Positions 1 to 5,655 of a stretch of 5,655 nucleotides of DNA are shown piece after piece (positions within the stretch are counted from its first letter, which is position 1; every line of letters starts with the position of its first letter). The DNA is taken from positions 1 through 5,655 of the forward strand of contig USOG01000097.1 of assembly GCA_900556365.1 (NCBI GenBank), given 5' to 3'. The DNA comes from an uncultured Collinsella sp. GTDB taxonomy: Bacteria; Actinomycetota; Coriobacteriia; Coriobacteriales; Coriobacteriaceae. Both the position numbers and the translations under genes were made by a program. The notes beneath the pieces are model-generated. The model was given only the letters and a program-made list of their open reading frames with translations. It ran no database searches and was not told where the DNA came from.

Positions 1-249
1 CTGCAGCTGAGCGGTGGTTCCATTCCTGGTGAAGAGATCGAGCGCGTGACCTTCGATGCGTCGCTTAAGACGCTGTCGGTCGAGCTCAAAGATCAAGGGA
101 ATGTGCCCACGACGATGGATATCGCGCTGACGGAATGGCGCCTGGAGCCCCCGTCGGGCGTTACGGTATCCGACGTGGAGCACGTTAAGATTGCCTACCA
201 AGATGGCTCGACGAGCGAGATTGCAAAGGCCGATGGCTTGGCGGAGTAA
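1..249 (+). CDS. C-terminal fragment of an unidentified protein (5' end outside the window)
   Basis: Frame 1 is open from the first base to the TAA at 247-249, giving 82 residues that end in DGLAE. An in-frame GTG at 46 could start a 67-residue ORF. I see no good ribosome binding site before it and the frame stays open upstream, so this is more likely the tail of a longer gene. The fragment is rich in alternating hydrophobic and polar residues (LSVELKD, HVKIAYQDGSTSEI), which suggests a beta-sandwich or Ig-like extracytoplasmic domain. The 'xYxDGS' turn resembles C-terminal domains of some anti-sigma-factor-like membrane proteins (DUF4179 type), but that is only a guess. There is no transmembrane segment in the visible part. 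It converges on yaaA with a 23-bp gap and no clear terminator between them. That it is coding is fairly sure; its function is unknown. Confidence 0.7.
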   Translation: MQLSGGSIPGEEIERVTFDASLKTLSVELKDQGNVPTTMDIALTEWRLEPPSGVTVSDVEHVKIAYQDGSTSEIAKADGLAE

Positions 250-272
250 CGGGGTGTTTGGAAACGGCGGGC

Positions 273-1082
273 CTATTGTGCCTGCGCGTTCATGAAAACC
301 AGGGTGTTTTTGTCTGAAAGCTCGGGGATGTGACGATAGCCGATGTTGAATGCGGTAAGTTCGCTTGCATCCTCGAGCTTGTTTTCTGCCATCCACCGCA
401 CCATGGAGCCGCGCGCCTTTTTGCTGGCGGTCGACCGTTGGATGGGCTTCCCGTTGCGGATACCCTCGCCAAAGAGGCATGTGACGGCCGTGGCGTCGCC
501 CGCGAGGTGGGGCAGAACGGCTTTGGCATACTCTACGCTGGCGAGGTTGACGATCGTAGCGTTGGAGCCCGCCGGAGCGATGGCCCGTGCGAGCTTGTCG
601 CTCCAAAACGCGTAGAGGTCTCGGGCATCGTCAACGGCGAGCTTCGCGCCCATCTCCAGCCGATACGGTTCGACGGCATGAAAGGGACGAACACACCCGT
701 AGAGGCCGGAGAGGATCCATAGATGGTCTTGCAGCCATGCGAGCTGCGCGGAATCCATCACCTCGGGTGCCATGCTCTGGTACTGAATGCCGTGATAGGA
801 CATGATGGCAGGGGAGAGGTGACGGGCGATGACGGAGTCGGCGAGGTCGGCTTCGCGCAAGACGGGTGCAAATTCGTGGAGTGTGTCCATGCACGATGCG
901 AGCAACTTGTCGCTCACGTTCCAAAGAGCCTGCAGACCGCCCGCGCCATCTATGCTCTCGATACTCAGGAGCGCCTGATGGAGTCGGGCCGTTTGATGCG
1001 CAAAAGGCGGTATGCCTTGAACGCTAAAGGCGTCTTGGGTGACCCGCATCTGCTTGGCGGGCGAAATGATGACCTGCAGCAT
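273..1082 (-). CDS. yaaA: Peroxide stress protein YaaA (UPF0246/DUF328 family)
   Basis: The product is 269 residues, close to the 258 of E. coli YaaA, and the family blocks appear in order: ISPAK at 6-10, LSGLYG at 124-129, PYRLEMG at 139-145, DLYAFW at 155-160, VNLASVEY at 178-185, a basic SKKARGSMVRW at 220-230, AFNIGY at 244-249 and a final LVFM near 261. In E. coli, YaaA is induced by OxyR during H2O2 stress and keeps free intracellular iron low, which reduces Fenton damage to DNA. The family has a DNA-binding helix-hairpin-helix fold. It is cytoplasmic, with no signal peptide or membrane segment. The ATG at 1082-1080 is preceded by GGAGG eight bases upstream, so the start is well supported. 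It lies downstream of and codirectional with the M18 aminopeptidase, but a strong hairpin separates them. I see no OxyR- or PerR-like site, so regulation here is unknown. Confidence 0.95.
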   Translation of the reverse strand: MLQVIISPAKQMRVTQDAFSVQGIPPFAHQTARLHQALLSIESIDGAGGLQALWNVSDKLLASCMDTLHEFAPVLREADLADSVIARHLSPAIMSYHGIQYQSMAPEVMDSAQLAWLQDHLWILSGLYGCVRPFHAVEPYRLEMGAKLAVDDARDLYAFWSDKLARAIAPAGSNATIVNLASVEYAKAVLPHLAGDATAVTCLFGEGIRNGKPIQRSTASKKARGSMVRWMAENKLEDASELTAFNIGYRHIPELSDKNTLVFMNAQAQ

Positions 1083-1090
1083 GGAATCTT

Positions 1091-1095
1091 CCTCC
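1091..1095 (-). promoter_or_regulatory. Ribosome binding site of yaaA, directly behind a terminator-like T run
   Basis: On the minus strand GGAGG lies 8 nt before the yaaA ATG. It begins only four bases after the T run (1100-1104) that closes the large hairpin at 1104-1170. A transcript terminated at the hairpin would therefore lose the yaaA start region entirely. Confidence 0.85.
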
Positions 1096-1099
1096 CGCT

Positions 1100-1170
1100 A
1101 AAAAGTTGCGGTGGAATACGGTCTGTTTTGGCCGTTTATGGGCCAGTTTAGTCCGTATTTCACCGCAACT
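1100..1170 (-). terminator. Probable intrinsic terminator of the M18 aminopeptidase gene
   Basis: Read on the minus strand, the palindrome begins 13 nt after the aminopeptidase stop codon. It is followed at once by TTTTT (complement of 1100-1104, the first T being shared with the stem end). A long GC-rich stem followed by a T run fits factor-independent termination. On the + strand no T run follows, so any terminator activity should be one-way. The tract is short, so partial readthrough into yaaA is possible. Confidence 0.6.
1104..1170. repeat. 67-bp near-perfect palindrome (two 30-nt arms, 7-nt loop)
   Basis: The left arm is 1104-1133, the loop 1134-1140 (GTTTATG) and the right arm 1141-1170. 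Twenty-four of the 30 position pairs are Watson-Crick: an outer block of 10, then 7, then 2, then an inner block of 5 ending in GGCC/GGCC. The outer arm is AGTTGCGGTG paired with CACCGCAACT. Read as RNA from the + strand, the other six pairs are three G-U wobbles (1114/1160, 1125/1149, 1128/1146) and three U-U mismatches (1122/1152, 1126/1148, 1127/1147). This is longer and more elaborate than an ordinary terminator stem. It resembles a dispersed intergenic palindromic (REP/MITE-like) unit. No flanking target-site duplication is visible. Copy number elsewhere cannot be judged from this window. Confidence 0.8.
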
Positions 1171-1183
1171 GATGAAAGGTTGG

Positions 1184-2581
1184 TTAGGCTCGCTCGATGA
1201 AGGCCTTGTAGCCGCGATAGGCCTCGTAGATATCGGCCTTGTTGGCGACCTCCCACAGGGCGTGCATGGACAGGACGGCAACGCCGGAGTCGATGACGTT
1301 CATACCGTACTTGGCCATGATGTAGGCGATGGTGCCGCCGCCGCCTGCGTTGACGCGACCGAGCTCGCAGGTCTGGAAGTCCACGCCCGCCTCGTCCATG
1401 ATGTCGCGGACGAGGGCCACATACTCGGCGTCGGCGTCGTTGGAGCCGCCCTTGCCGCGGCTGCCCGTGTACTTGTTAAAGCACAGGCCGCGACCCATAA
1501 AGGCGGCGTTCTTGGTCTCGAACTTGGCGGCATAGCCCGGGTCGAAGCCGGCGGACACGTCAGAGGAGAGCATGCGGCTGCGGGCGAGCGCGCGGCGCAG
1601 GGCCAGCGGGCTATCCTCGCCGGCGAGCGTCATGATCTCGGCGACGGTGTTCTCGAAGAAGCGGCTCGTCATGCCGGTGGCACCCACGGAACCGATTTCC
1701 TCCTTGTCGACGATGAGCGTGATGCTCGTGCGCTTCACGTTGGCGACATTGATCTGGGCGAGCATGGACGGATAGGCGCAGACGCGGTCGTCGTGGCCAT
1801 AGCCCAGAATCATGGAGCGGTCGAGGCCCATGTCGCGGGCGGGGCCGGCGGGCACGACCTCGATTTCGGCGGAGAGGAAGTCCTCCTCCTCGACGTCGTA
1901 CTGCTTCTTGAGGATGTCCAGGAACATTTGCTTGACGGGCTCTTTGGGGGCGTCCTTGTCGTCCTCATCGAACTTGACGGGGCGGCCGCCCACGATCACG
2001 TCGAGGATCTCGGCGTCGACGGCGTCCTTGGCGGGCTTGGACATCTGCTCGCTCGAGAGGTGAATCAGCAGGTCGGAGATGGTAAAGACCGGGTCGTCGG
2101 CCTTGTCGCCGATGTTGATGTCGACGGTGGTGCCGTCCTTTTTGCAGATGACGCCTACGAGCGCGAGCGGGGAAGCGACCCAGTGATAGCTCTTGACGCC
2201 GCCATAGTAGTGCGTGTCGAGGTAGGCCATGTCGCCGGCCTCGAAGGCGGGGTTCTGCTTAAGGTCCAGGCGCGGCGAGTCCACGTGGGCGCCCAGGATG
2301 TTAAAGCCCTGCTCGAGCGGGGCGGTGCCCAGGTTGACGAGCATAAGGTCCTTGCCGTGATTGGCGGCGTACACCTTGTCGCCTGCCTTGAGCTCGCGGC
2401 CTTCGGCGATTACGGTCTCCAGGTCGACGTATCCCGCCTCCTCGGCCATCTTGATGCCGGCCTTGACGCACAGGCGCTCGGTCTTGTTCTCACTCAAAAA
2501 CTGCTTATAGCCGCGGCAAAGCTCCTCGAGCTCCTCGATTTGCTGTGGCGTGTACTTTTTCCATGCGCAGGGACGCTCCAT
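1184..2581 (-). CDS. M18-family zinc aminopeptidase (aspartyl aminopeptidase-like)
   Basis: The 465-residue product carries the M18 (LAP4/DNPEP) signature blocks in order: AHVDSPRLDLK at 98-108, HDDR at 263-266, DKEEIGS at 292-298, SSDVSAGFDP at 339-348 and SGVAVLSMHALWE at 432-444. By homology the two-metal site should be H99, D264, E295, D341 and H440, with E294 as the catalytic base; all are present. M18 enzymes are large cytoplasmic oligomers that remove N-terminal residues from peptides, often Asp or Glu. Substrate choice in bacterial members varies and cannot be read from the sequence. There is no signal peptide. The frame stays open to an ATG at 2716, but the ATG at 2581-2579 is preferred: AAAGGAG lies 8 nt upstream, and the extra 45 residues have a low-complexity look and cover the divergent promoter region. 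polA diverges from it across 166 bp, and yaaA follows downstream beyond the palindrome. Confidence 0.93.
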   Translation of the reverse strand: MERPCAWKKYTPQQIEELEELCRGYKQFLSENKTERLCVKAGIKMAEEAGYVDLETVIAEGRELKAGDKVYAANHGKDLMLVNLGTAPLEQGFNILGAHVDSPRLDLKQNPAFEAGDMAYLDTHYYGGVKSYHWVASPLALVGVICKKDGTTVDINIGDKADDPVFTISDLLIHLSSEQMSKPAKDAVDAEILDVIVGGRPVKFDEDDKDAPKEPVKQMFLDILKKQYDVEEEDFLSAEIEVVPAGPARDMGLDRSMILGYGHDDRVCAYPSMLAQINVANVKRTSITLIVDKEEIGSVGATGMTSRFFENTVAEIMTLAGEDSPLALRRALARSRMLSSDVSAGFDPGYAAKFETKNAAFMGRGLCFNKYTGSRGKGGSNDADAEYVALVRDIMDEAGVDFQTCELGRVNAGGGGTIAYIMAKYGMNVIDSGVAVLSMHALWEVANKADIYEAYRGYKAFIERA

Positions 2582-2589
2582 GACGCAGG

Positions 2590-2596
2590 CTCCTTT
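2590..2596 (-). promoter_or_regulatory. Ribosome binding site that fixes the aminopeptidase start
   Basis: AAAGGAG on the minus strand sits 8 nt before the ATG at 2581-2579. This is a near-consensus Shine-Dalgarno sequence at good spacing. It argues for the 465-residue product over the 510-residue alternative that starts at 2716. Confidence 0.85.
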
Positions 2597-2620
2597 CGGA
2601 TCGATCGTGCTGGTTGATGT

Positions 2621-2655
2621 ACCGTGAGCCATCGTATCACGCGCGGGCTCACGGT
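2621..2655. repeat. Perfect 10-bp inverted repeat in the divergent promoter region (possible operator)
   Basis: ACCGTGAGCC at 2621-2630 is the exact reverse complement of GGCTCACGGT at 2646-2655, with a 15-bp spacer. No T run follows on either strand, so it does not look like a terminator. It lies upstream of both divergent genes and surrounds a possible -10 for the aminopeptidase. A dimeric regulator site or an mRNA leader hairpin are the two readings. Repeat presence is certain, its role is inferred. Confidence 0.55.
2631..2639 (-). promoter_or_regulatory. Candidate extended -10 element for the aminopeptidase gene
   Basis: On the minus strand TGATACGAT matches the extended -10 pattern TGnTAnnAT. 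No convincing -35 lies 17 nt upstream, as is common for extended -10 promoters. Transcription would begin near 2624, giving a leader of about 40 nt that includes the AAAGGAG site. The element lies in the spacer of the 2621-2655 inverted repeat. This is a motif match only. Confidence 0.3.
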
Positions 2656-2699
2656 GGCGGGGGAGCTTGATGTGAGGTGGCCGCGGGGCGGGGAGCGTG

Positions 2700-2705
2700 T
2701 AAACT
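2700..2705 (+). promoter_or_regulatory. Weak candidate -10 box for polA
   Basis: TAAACT is a 4 of 6 match to TATAAT and lies 42 bp before the polA ATG. It is the most AT-rich hexamer in an otherwise G-rich upstream region. No recognisable -35 is found at 16-18 bp spacing. It would give a leader of about 35 nt. Confidence 0.22.
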
Positions 2706-2747
2706 GGAGTGAGCAAACCGTGCCCAGCCTAAAGCGAGGTATTCAAT

Positions 2748-5498
2748 ATGTCTGACAAGCGCCGCACCTTTGCCGTTATCGACGGCAACTCGCTCATGCA
2801 TCGCGCCTTCCACGCCGTGCCGCCGACCATGAACGCGCCGGACGGTCGCCCCACCAACGCGATTTTTGGCTTTCTGAACATGTTTCTTAAGATGATCGAC
2901 GCCTTTAACCCCGACGGCGTTGTTGTGGCGTTTGATAAGGGCAAGCCGCGCGTGCGCATGGAGATGCTGCCGCAGTATAAGGCGCAGCGCCCGCCCATGG
3001 ACCCCGATCTGCATGCGCAGTTTCCTATGATCAAGGAGCTGCTCGTCGCACTCAACGTGCCGATTCTGCAGTCCGAGGGCTGGGAAGGCGATGACATTCT
3101 GGGCACTATGGCGCGTCTGGGTGAAGAGGCCGGCTGTGACATGCTGCTGGTGACCGGTGATCGCGATATGTATCAGCTCGTGACCGAGCACGTCAACGTG
3201 GTCTCGACCCGCAAGGGCCTGTCCGACGTGGCGATCATGACGCCCGAGAGCGTGGACGATCTGTATCACGGCATCACGCCGGCGCTCGTGCCCGACTTTT
3301 ATGGTCTGAAGGGCGACACGTCCGATAACATCCCCGGCGTGCCGGGCATCGGCCCCAAAAAGGCGAGCGCGCTCATTGCGCAGTACGGTAGCCTGGACGA
3401 GGTCATCGCGCATGCTGACGAGGTCAAGGGCAAGATGGGCGAGAACCTGCGCGCGCACATCGACGACGCGCTGCTGAGCCGCAAGGTCGCGACCATCCGC
3501 ACCGATGCGCCCGTCGAGCTCGATTTTGAGGCGACGTCCTTCCCGGCGTATTCTGCCGATGAGGTTTCCGCTGCGCTGGGCACGCTTGGTATCACCGCCA
3601 TGCAGAACCGTTTCTTGGCGCTGATCGGCGGCGAGGGCGGGGCTGCTGCCGCTGCTAGAACGTTTGAGATGCCCACGATTGAGCGCACCGCTGCCGGCGA
3701 TGCCGAGGCGCTTGCTGCCGTGGCGTCCGAGGTTTCGCGTGCGATCGAGGCGGGCGAGTGGGTCGCTGCCGTGGTGGACGACGACAAGGAAGAGGGCGCG
3801 CTCTTTGGACTGACGCGCACGCTGTGGTTGGCGACGTCCAAGGGTCTGTTCGCGCTCGAGGAGGGCGACAGCTGTGCGGCGGCTGAGGCTGAGGGCTTCA
3901 ACTTCGCCCACGGCGTGATTGCCGGCGTGCTTGCGCGTCTGTTTGTGGCGGGCCGCGTGGCGAGCCCGGATATGAAAGCGCTGCTGCATGAGCTTTCGCC
4001 CATCGATTCTTCTGAACCCGAGCTCATGGATCCGCTCGCTGCCGATTCCACGCGTATCTTCGATACCGTGGTCGCTGCCTATCTGCTGGATTCCGATCGC
4101 TCCGAGTTCGATGAGGCATATCTTGCCGATACGTATCTGCAGATGGCGCTGCCTGCGGCGCGCGGCGCAGAGGGTGCTGGTGAGGACGCTCCGGTGCCAG
4201 CCGCCCGTACTGCGGCCCTGACGCTGGCGATCGTGGCGCCGCTGCGCGACCGCATGGCCCGCGAGAACGCCGCCAACGTGTTTGATGGTATTGAGATGCC
4301 GCTCGTGCCGGTGCTTGCCAAGATGGAGCGCGCGGGCATGCTCGTGGACCCCGACCGCCTGCGTAATCTGTCCGAGGGTCTGGCGACCCAGATTACCGAG
4401 GTTGAGCGCAGTATTCGCGACCTGGCGGGTGACGAGACCTTTAATATTGGCAGTCCCATGCAGCTGTCGCATGTGCTCTTTGATGTGATGGGGCTTCCGA
4501 CCAAGGGCCTTAAGAAGACTAAGCGCGGCTATTATTCGACCAACGCCAAGGTGCTGAGCGACCTTGCGCGTGACCACGAAATCGTGCGTCTGATCTTGGA
4601 CTGGCGTGAGAAGTCTAAGATCAAGTCCACCTATCTGGACACCCTGGGCCCGCTACGCCGCGGTGACGGCCGCGTGCACACCACATACAACCAGACCATC
4701 ACCGCGACGGGGCGTCTGTCTTCGAGCGACCCCAATCTGCAAAACATTCCGACGCGCTCGGAGCTGGGGCGTACCGTCAAGACGGCGTTTTCGGCAGGCG
4801 AGGGAAGTGTCTTTTTGGCGGTGGACTACTCGCAGATCGAGCTGCGCCTGCTCGCGCATCTCTCGGGTGATGAACATCTGGTACGTGCCTTTAACGAGGG
4901 TGAGGACTTCCATGCCGAGACGGCCGCGCGCGTGTTTGGCGTTCCCGTGTCCGAGGTAACGCCCGACTTGCGCAGTCGCGCCAAGGCCGTGAACTTTGGC
5001 ATCGTGTACGGCCAGCAGGCCTACGGTCTGTCGCAGTCGCTGCATATCTCGATGGCCGAGGCGCGCGACATGATCGACCGCTACTACGAGGCCTACCCGG
5101 GCGTGCGTACGTTCCTCGACAACGTGGTGGCGCGCGCCAAGCAGACGGGCTACGCCGAGACCATGTACGGCCGCCGTCGCCATATTCCCGAGCTCAAGGC
5201 CAAAAACCCGCAACTCCGCGGCTTTGGCGAACGCACAGCCATGAACCACCCCATGCAGGGCACCGCGGCCGACATCATCAAGATCGCCATGGCCCGCGTA
5301 AGCCGCCGCCTGGAAGAAGAGGGCTTTGTCGCCCACATGATTCTGCAGGTACACGACGAACTGGACTTTGAGTGCCCCGTCGACGAAGTCGAGCGCCTCA
5401 CCGCCATGGTCCGCGACGTCATGGAGCACGTAGTAGACCTTCGCGTCCCCCTAATCGCCGAAGCTTCGACTGGAGTGACCTGGGCAGACGCCAAGTAA
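2748..5498 (+). CDS. polA: DNA polymerase I with 5' nuclease and polymerase domains; 3'-5' exonuclease domain appears inactive
   Basis: The 916-residue product is a full-length family A polymerase (E. coli 928). It removes RNA primers, joins Okazaki fragments and fills repair gaps. Residues 1 to about 295 are the 5' nuclease (FEN-like): the acidic metal ligands appear as IDGNS (D12), FDK (D63), EGDD (114-116... E113-D116 region), TGDRD (D138, D140) and GDTSDN (D190, D193), followed by a helix-3-turn-helix with GVPGIGPKKA near 197-206. Residues about 306-510 occupy the place of the proofreading domain but lack its DxE, NxxxD and YxxxD motifs. Residues about 515-916 are the polymerase: TGRLSSSDPNLQNIP (654-668), motif A DYSQIELR (catalytic D693), motif B with R742, K746, F750 and Y754, and motif C VHDE (H869, D870, E871). 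The Phe at 750 is the O-helix position that in this family disfavours dideoxynucleotides. The ATG start has GAGGT seven bases upstream. It is transcribed alone, divergent from the aminopeptidase. Confidence 0.98.
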   Translation: MSDKRRTFAVIDGNSLMHRAFHAVPPTMNAPDGRPTNAIFGFLNMFLKMIDAFNPDGVVVAFDKGKPRVRMEMLPQYKAQRPPMDPDLHAQFPMIKELLVALNVPILQSEGWEGDDILGTMARLGEEAGCDMLLVTGDRDMYQLVTEHVNVVSTRKGLSDVAIMTPESVDDLYHGITPALVPDFYGLKGDTSDNIPGVPGIGPKKASALIAQYGSLDEVIAHADEVKGKMGENLRAHIDDALLSRKVATIRTDAPVELDFEATSFPAYSADEVSAALGTLGITAMQNRFLALIGGEGGAAAAARTFEMPTIERTAAGDAEALAAVASEVSRAIEAGEWVAAVVDDDKEEGALFGLTRTLWLATSKGLFALEEGDSCAAAEAEGFNFAHGVIAGVLARLFVAGRVASPDMKALLHELSPIDSSEPELMDPLAADSTRIFDTVVAAYLLDSDRSEFDEAYLADTYLQMALPAARGAEGAGEDAPVPAARTAALTLAIVAPLRDRMARENAANVFDGIEMPLVPVLAKMERAGMLVDPDRLRNLSEGLATQITEVERSIRDLAGDETFNIGSPMQLSHVLFDVMGLPTKGLKKTKRGYYSTNAKVLSDLARDHEIVRLILDWREKSKIKSTYLDTLGPLRRGDGRVHTTYNQTITATGRLSSSDPNLQNIPTRSELGRTVKTAFSAGEGSVFLAVDYSQIELRLLAHLSGDEHLVRAFNEGEDFHAETAARVFGVPVSEVTPDLRSRAKAVNFGIVYGQQAYGLSQSLHISMAEARDMIDRYYEAYPGVRTFLDNVVARAKQTGYAETMYGRRRHIPELKAKNPQLRGFGERTAMNHPMQGTAADIIKIAMARVSRRLEEEGFVAHMILQVHDELDFECPVDEVERLTAMVRDVMEHVVDLRVPLIAEASTGVTWADAK

Positions 5499-5532
5499 GG
5501 GCACGACCACAATTCCAAAGTAACCAAAACCA

Positions 5533-5566
5533 GAAGGACGCCCCTCATCAACAAGGAACGTCCTTC
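5533..5566. terminator. Hairpin between convergent genes, candidate terminator
   Basis: GAAGGACG at 5533-5540 pairs perfectly with CGTCCTTC at 5559-5566 around an 18-nt loop. It starts 34 nt after the polA stop. It also begins two bases after the stop of the probable convergent gene read on the minus strand. The downstream side on the minus strand is T-rich (TGGTTTTGGTT), while on the + strand it is A-rich. It therefore fits a terminator for the right-hand gene better than one for polA, although it may act on both. The long loop makes it moderate rather than strong. Confidence 0.5.
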
Positions 5567-5568
5567 GT

Positions 5569-5655
5569 TCAATAAAAATCAGCCAAAGTATCTAGGCGCC
5601 AAGACGCCATCCATGCGGCAAGCAAGTCAACGTAGCCATGCCCGGGGCCGGCCGT
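5569..5655 (-). CDS. Probable C-terminal end of an unidentified convergent gene (runs off the right edge)
   Basis: Read on the minus strand, one frame stays open from the window edge to a TGA at 5571-5569, giving 28 residues. These include HGYVDLLAAWMASW and end in WRLDTLADFY, an amphipathic, protein-like tail. The stop is followed two bases later by the 5533-5566 hairpin with a T-rich trailer, which is the arrangement expected at the end of a real gene. The other two minus-strand frames look less protein-like; one closes early with TAG at 5594-5592. The fragment is too short to name a family. The call rests on frame openness, composition and the hairpin position. Confidence 0.5.
   Translation of the reverse strand, partial: TAGPGHGYVDLLAAWMASWRLDTLADFY

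Noticed and set aside
46..249. A separate small gene starting at the GTG at 46
   Set aside because: The frame is open to the window edge and no Shine-Dalgarno sequence precedes the GTG, so a C-terminal fragment of a longer gene is simpler.
330..722. A plus-strand 130-codon frame opposite yaaA
   Set aside because: It overlaps conserved yaaA blocks on the other strand and has no ribosome binding site or recognisable product.
1106..2617. A 503-codon open frame on the plus strand, antisense to the aminopeptidase
   Set aside because: The product is a run of Gly, Val, Asp, His and Leu with no motif, and it reads through the palindrome. The M18 catalytic residues on the other strand decide the coding frame.
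2582..2716. A 45-residue N-terminal extension of the aminopeptidase from an ATG at 2716
   Set aside because: A near-consensus ribosome binding site sits before the internal ATG at 2581. The extension is Pro/His/Arg/Thr-rich and would span the inverted repeat and promoter candidates.
2649..4577. A 642-codon open frame on the minus strand, antisense to polA
   Set aside because: polA is certain from its motifs. The antisense product is rich in His, Arg and Gly without recognisable domains, as expected for a mirror frame of GC-rich codons.
4653..5429. A 258-codon minus-strand frame inside polA
   Set aside because: It covers the polymerase motifs A, B and C on the other strand and shows only mirror-frame composition.
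5592..5642. A short minus-strand frame starting ATG at 5642 and ending TAG at 5592
   Set aside because: It has only 15 codons and no ribosome binding site, and overlaps the longer, more protein-like open frame ending at 5569.
1..5655. CRISPR arrays, tRNA or rRNA genes, transposases, toxin-antitoxin pairs or a novel defence system
   Set aside because: No regularly spaced direct repeats, cloverleaf, rRNA-like stretch or accessory gene module was seen. The window is almost filled by recognisable housekeeping genes.

Overview
The window looks like chromosomal core-genome DNA from a high-GC Gram-positive bacterium. The best guess is a Collinsella-type member of the Coriobacteriia (Actinomycetota). 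This rests on the GC-rich third codon positions, the pol I with a degraded proofreading domain, the gene content and a general resemblance recalled from memory. No 16S or other diagnostic marker is present, so the genus is an inference.

Layout from left to right. (1) Bases 1-249 hold the C-terminal 82 residues of an unrecognised protein on the + strand. (2) It converges on yaaA (273-1082, minus), a peroxide-stress protein of the YaaA/UPF0246 family. (3) Between yaaA and the next gene lies a 67-bp near-perfect palindrome (1104-1170, two 30-nt arms and a 7-nt loop). On the minus strand it is followed at once by a T run and then by the yaaA ribosome binding site. (4) A complete M18-family metalloaminopeptidase occupies 1184-2581 (minus). 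(5) A 166-bp divergent intergenic region (2582-2747) contains a perfect 10-bp inverted repeat around a possible extended -10 for the aminopeptidase, a G-rich stretch, and a weak -10 candidate for polA. (6) polA (2748-5498, plus) encodes full-length DNA polymerase I with intact 5' nuclease and polymerase domains but no recognisable 3'-5' exonuclease residues. (7) A hairpin at 5533-5566 separates polA from the last 28 codons of a probable convergent gene (minus, running off the right edge).

The genes do not form one functional system. DNA polymerase I repairs and finishes DNA. YaaA limits oxidative DNA damage in the bacteria where it has been studied. The aminopeptidase is a cytoplasmic peptide-turnover enzyme. 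The aminopeptidase and yaaA are codirectional and only about 100 bp apart, but the palindrome between them probably terminates or attenuates transcription.

I found no CRISPR array, transposase, RNA gene or novel multi-gene system. The most interesting non-coding signals are the 67-bp palindrome and the inverted repeat in the divergent promoter region.
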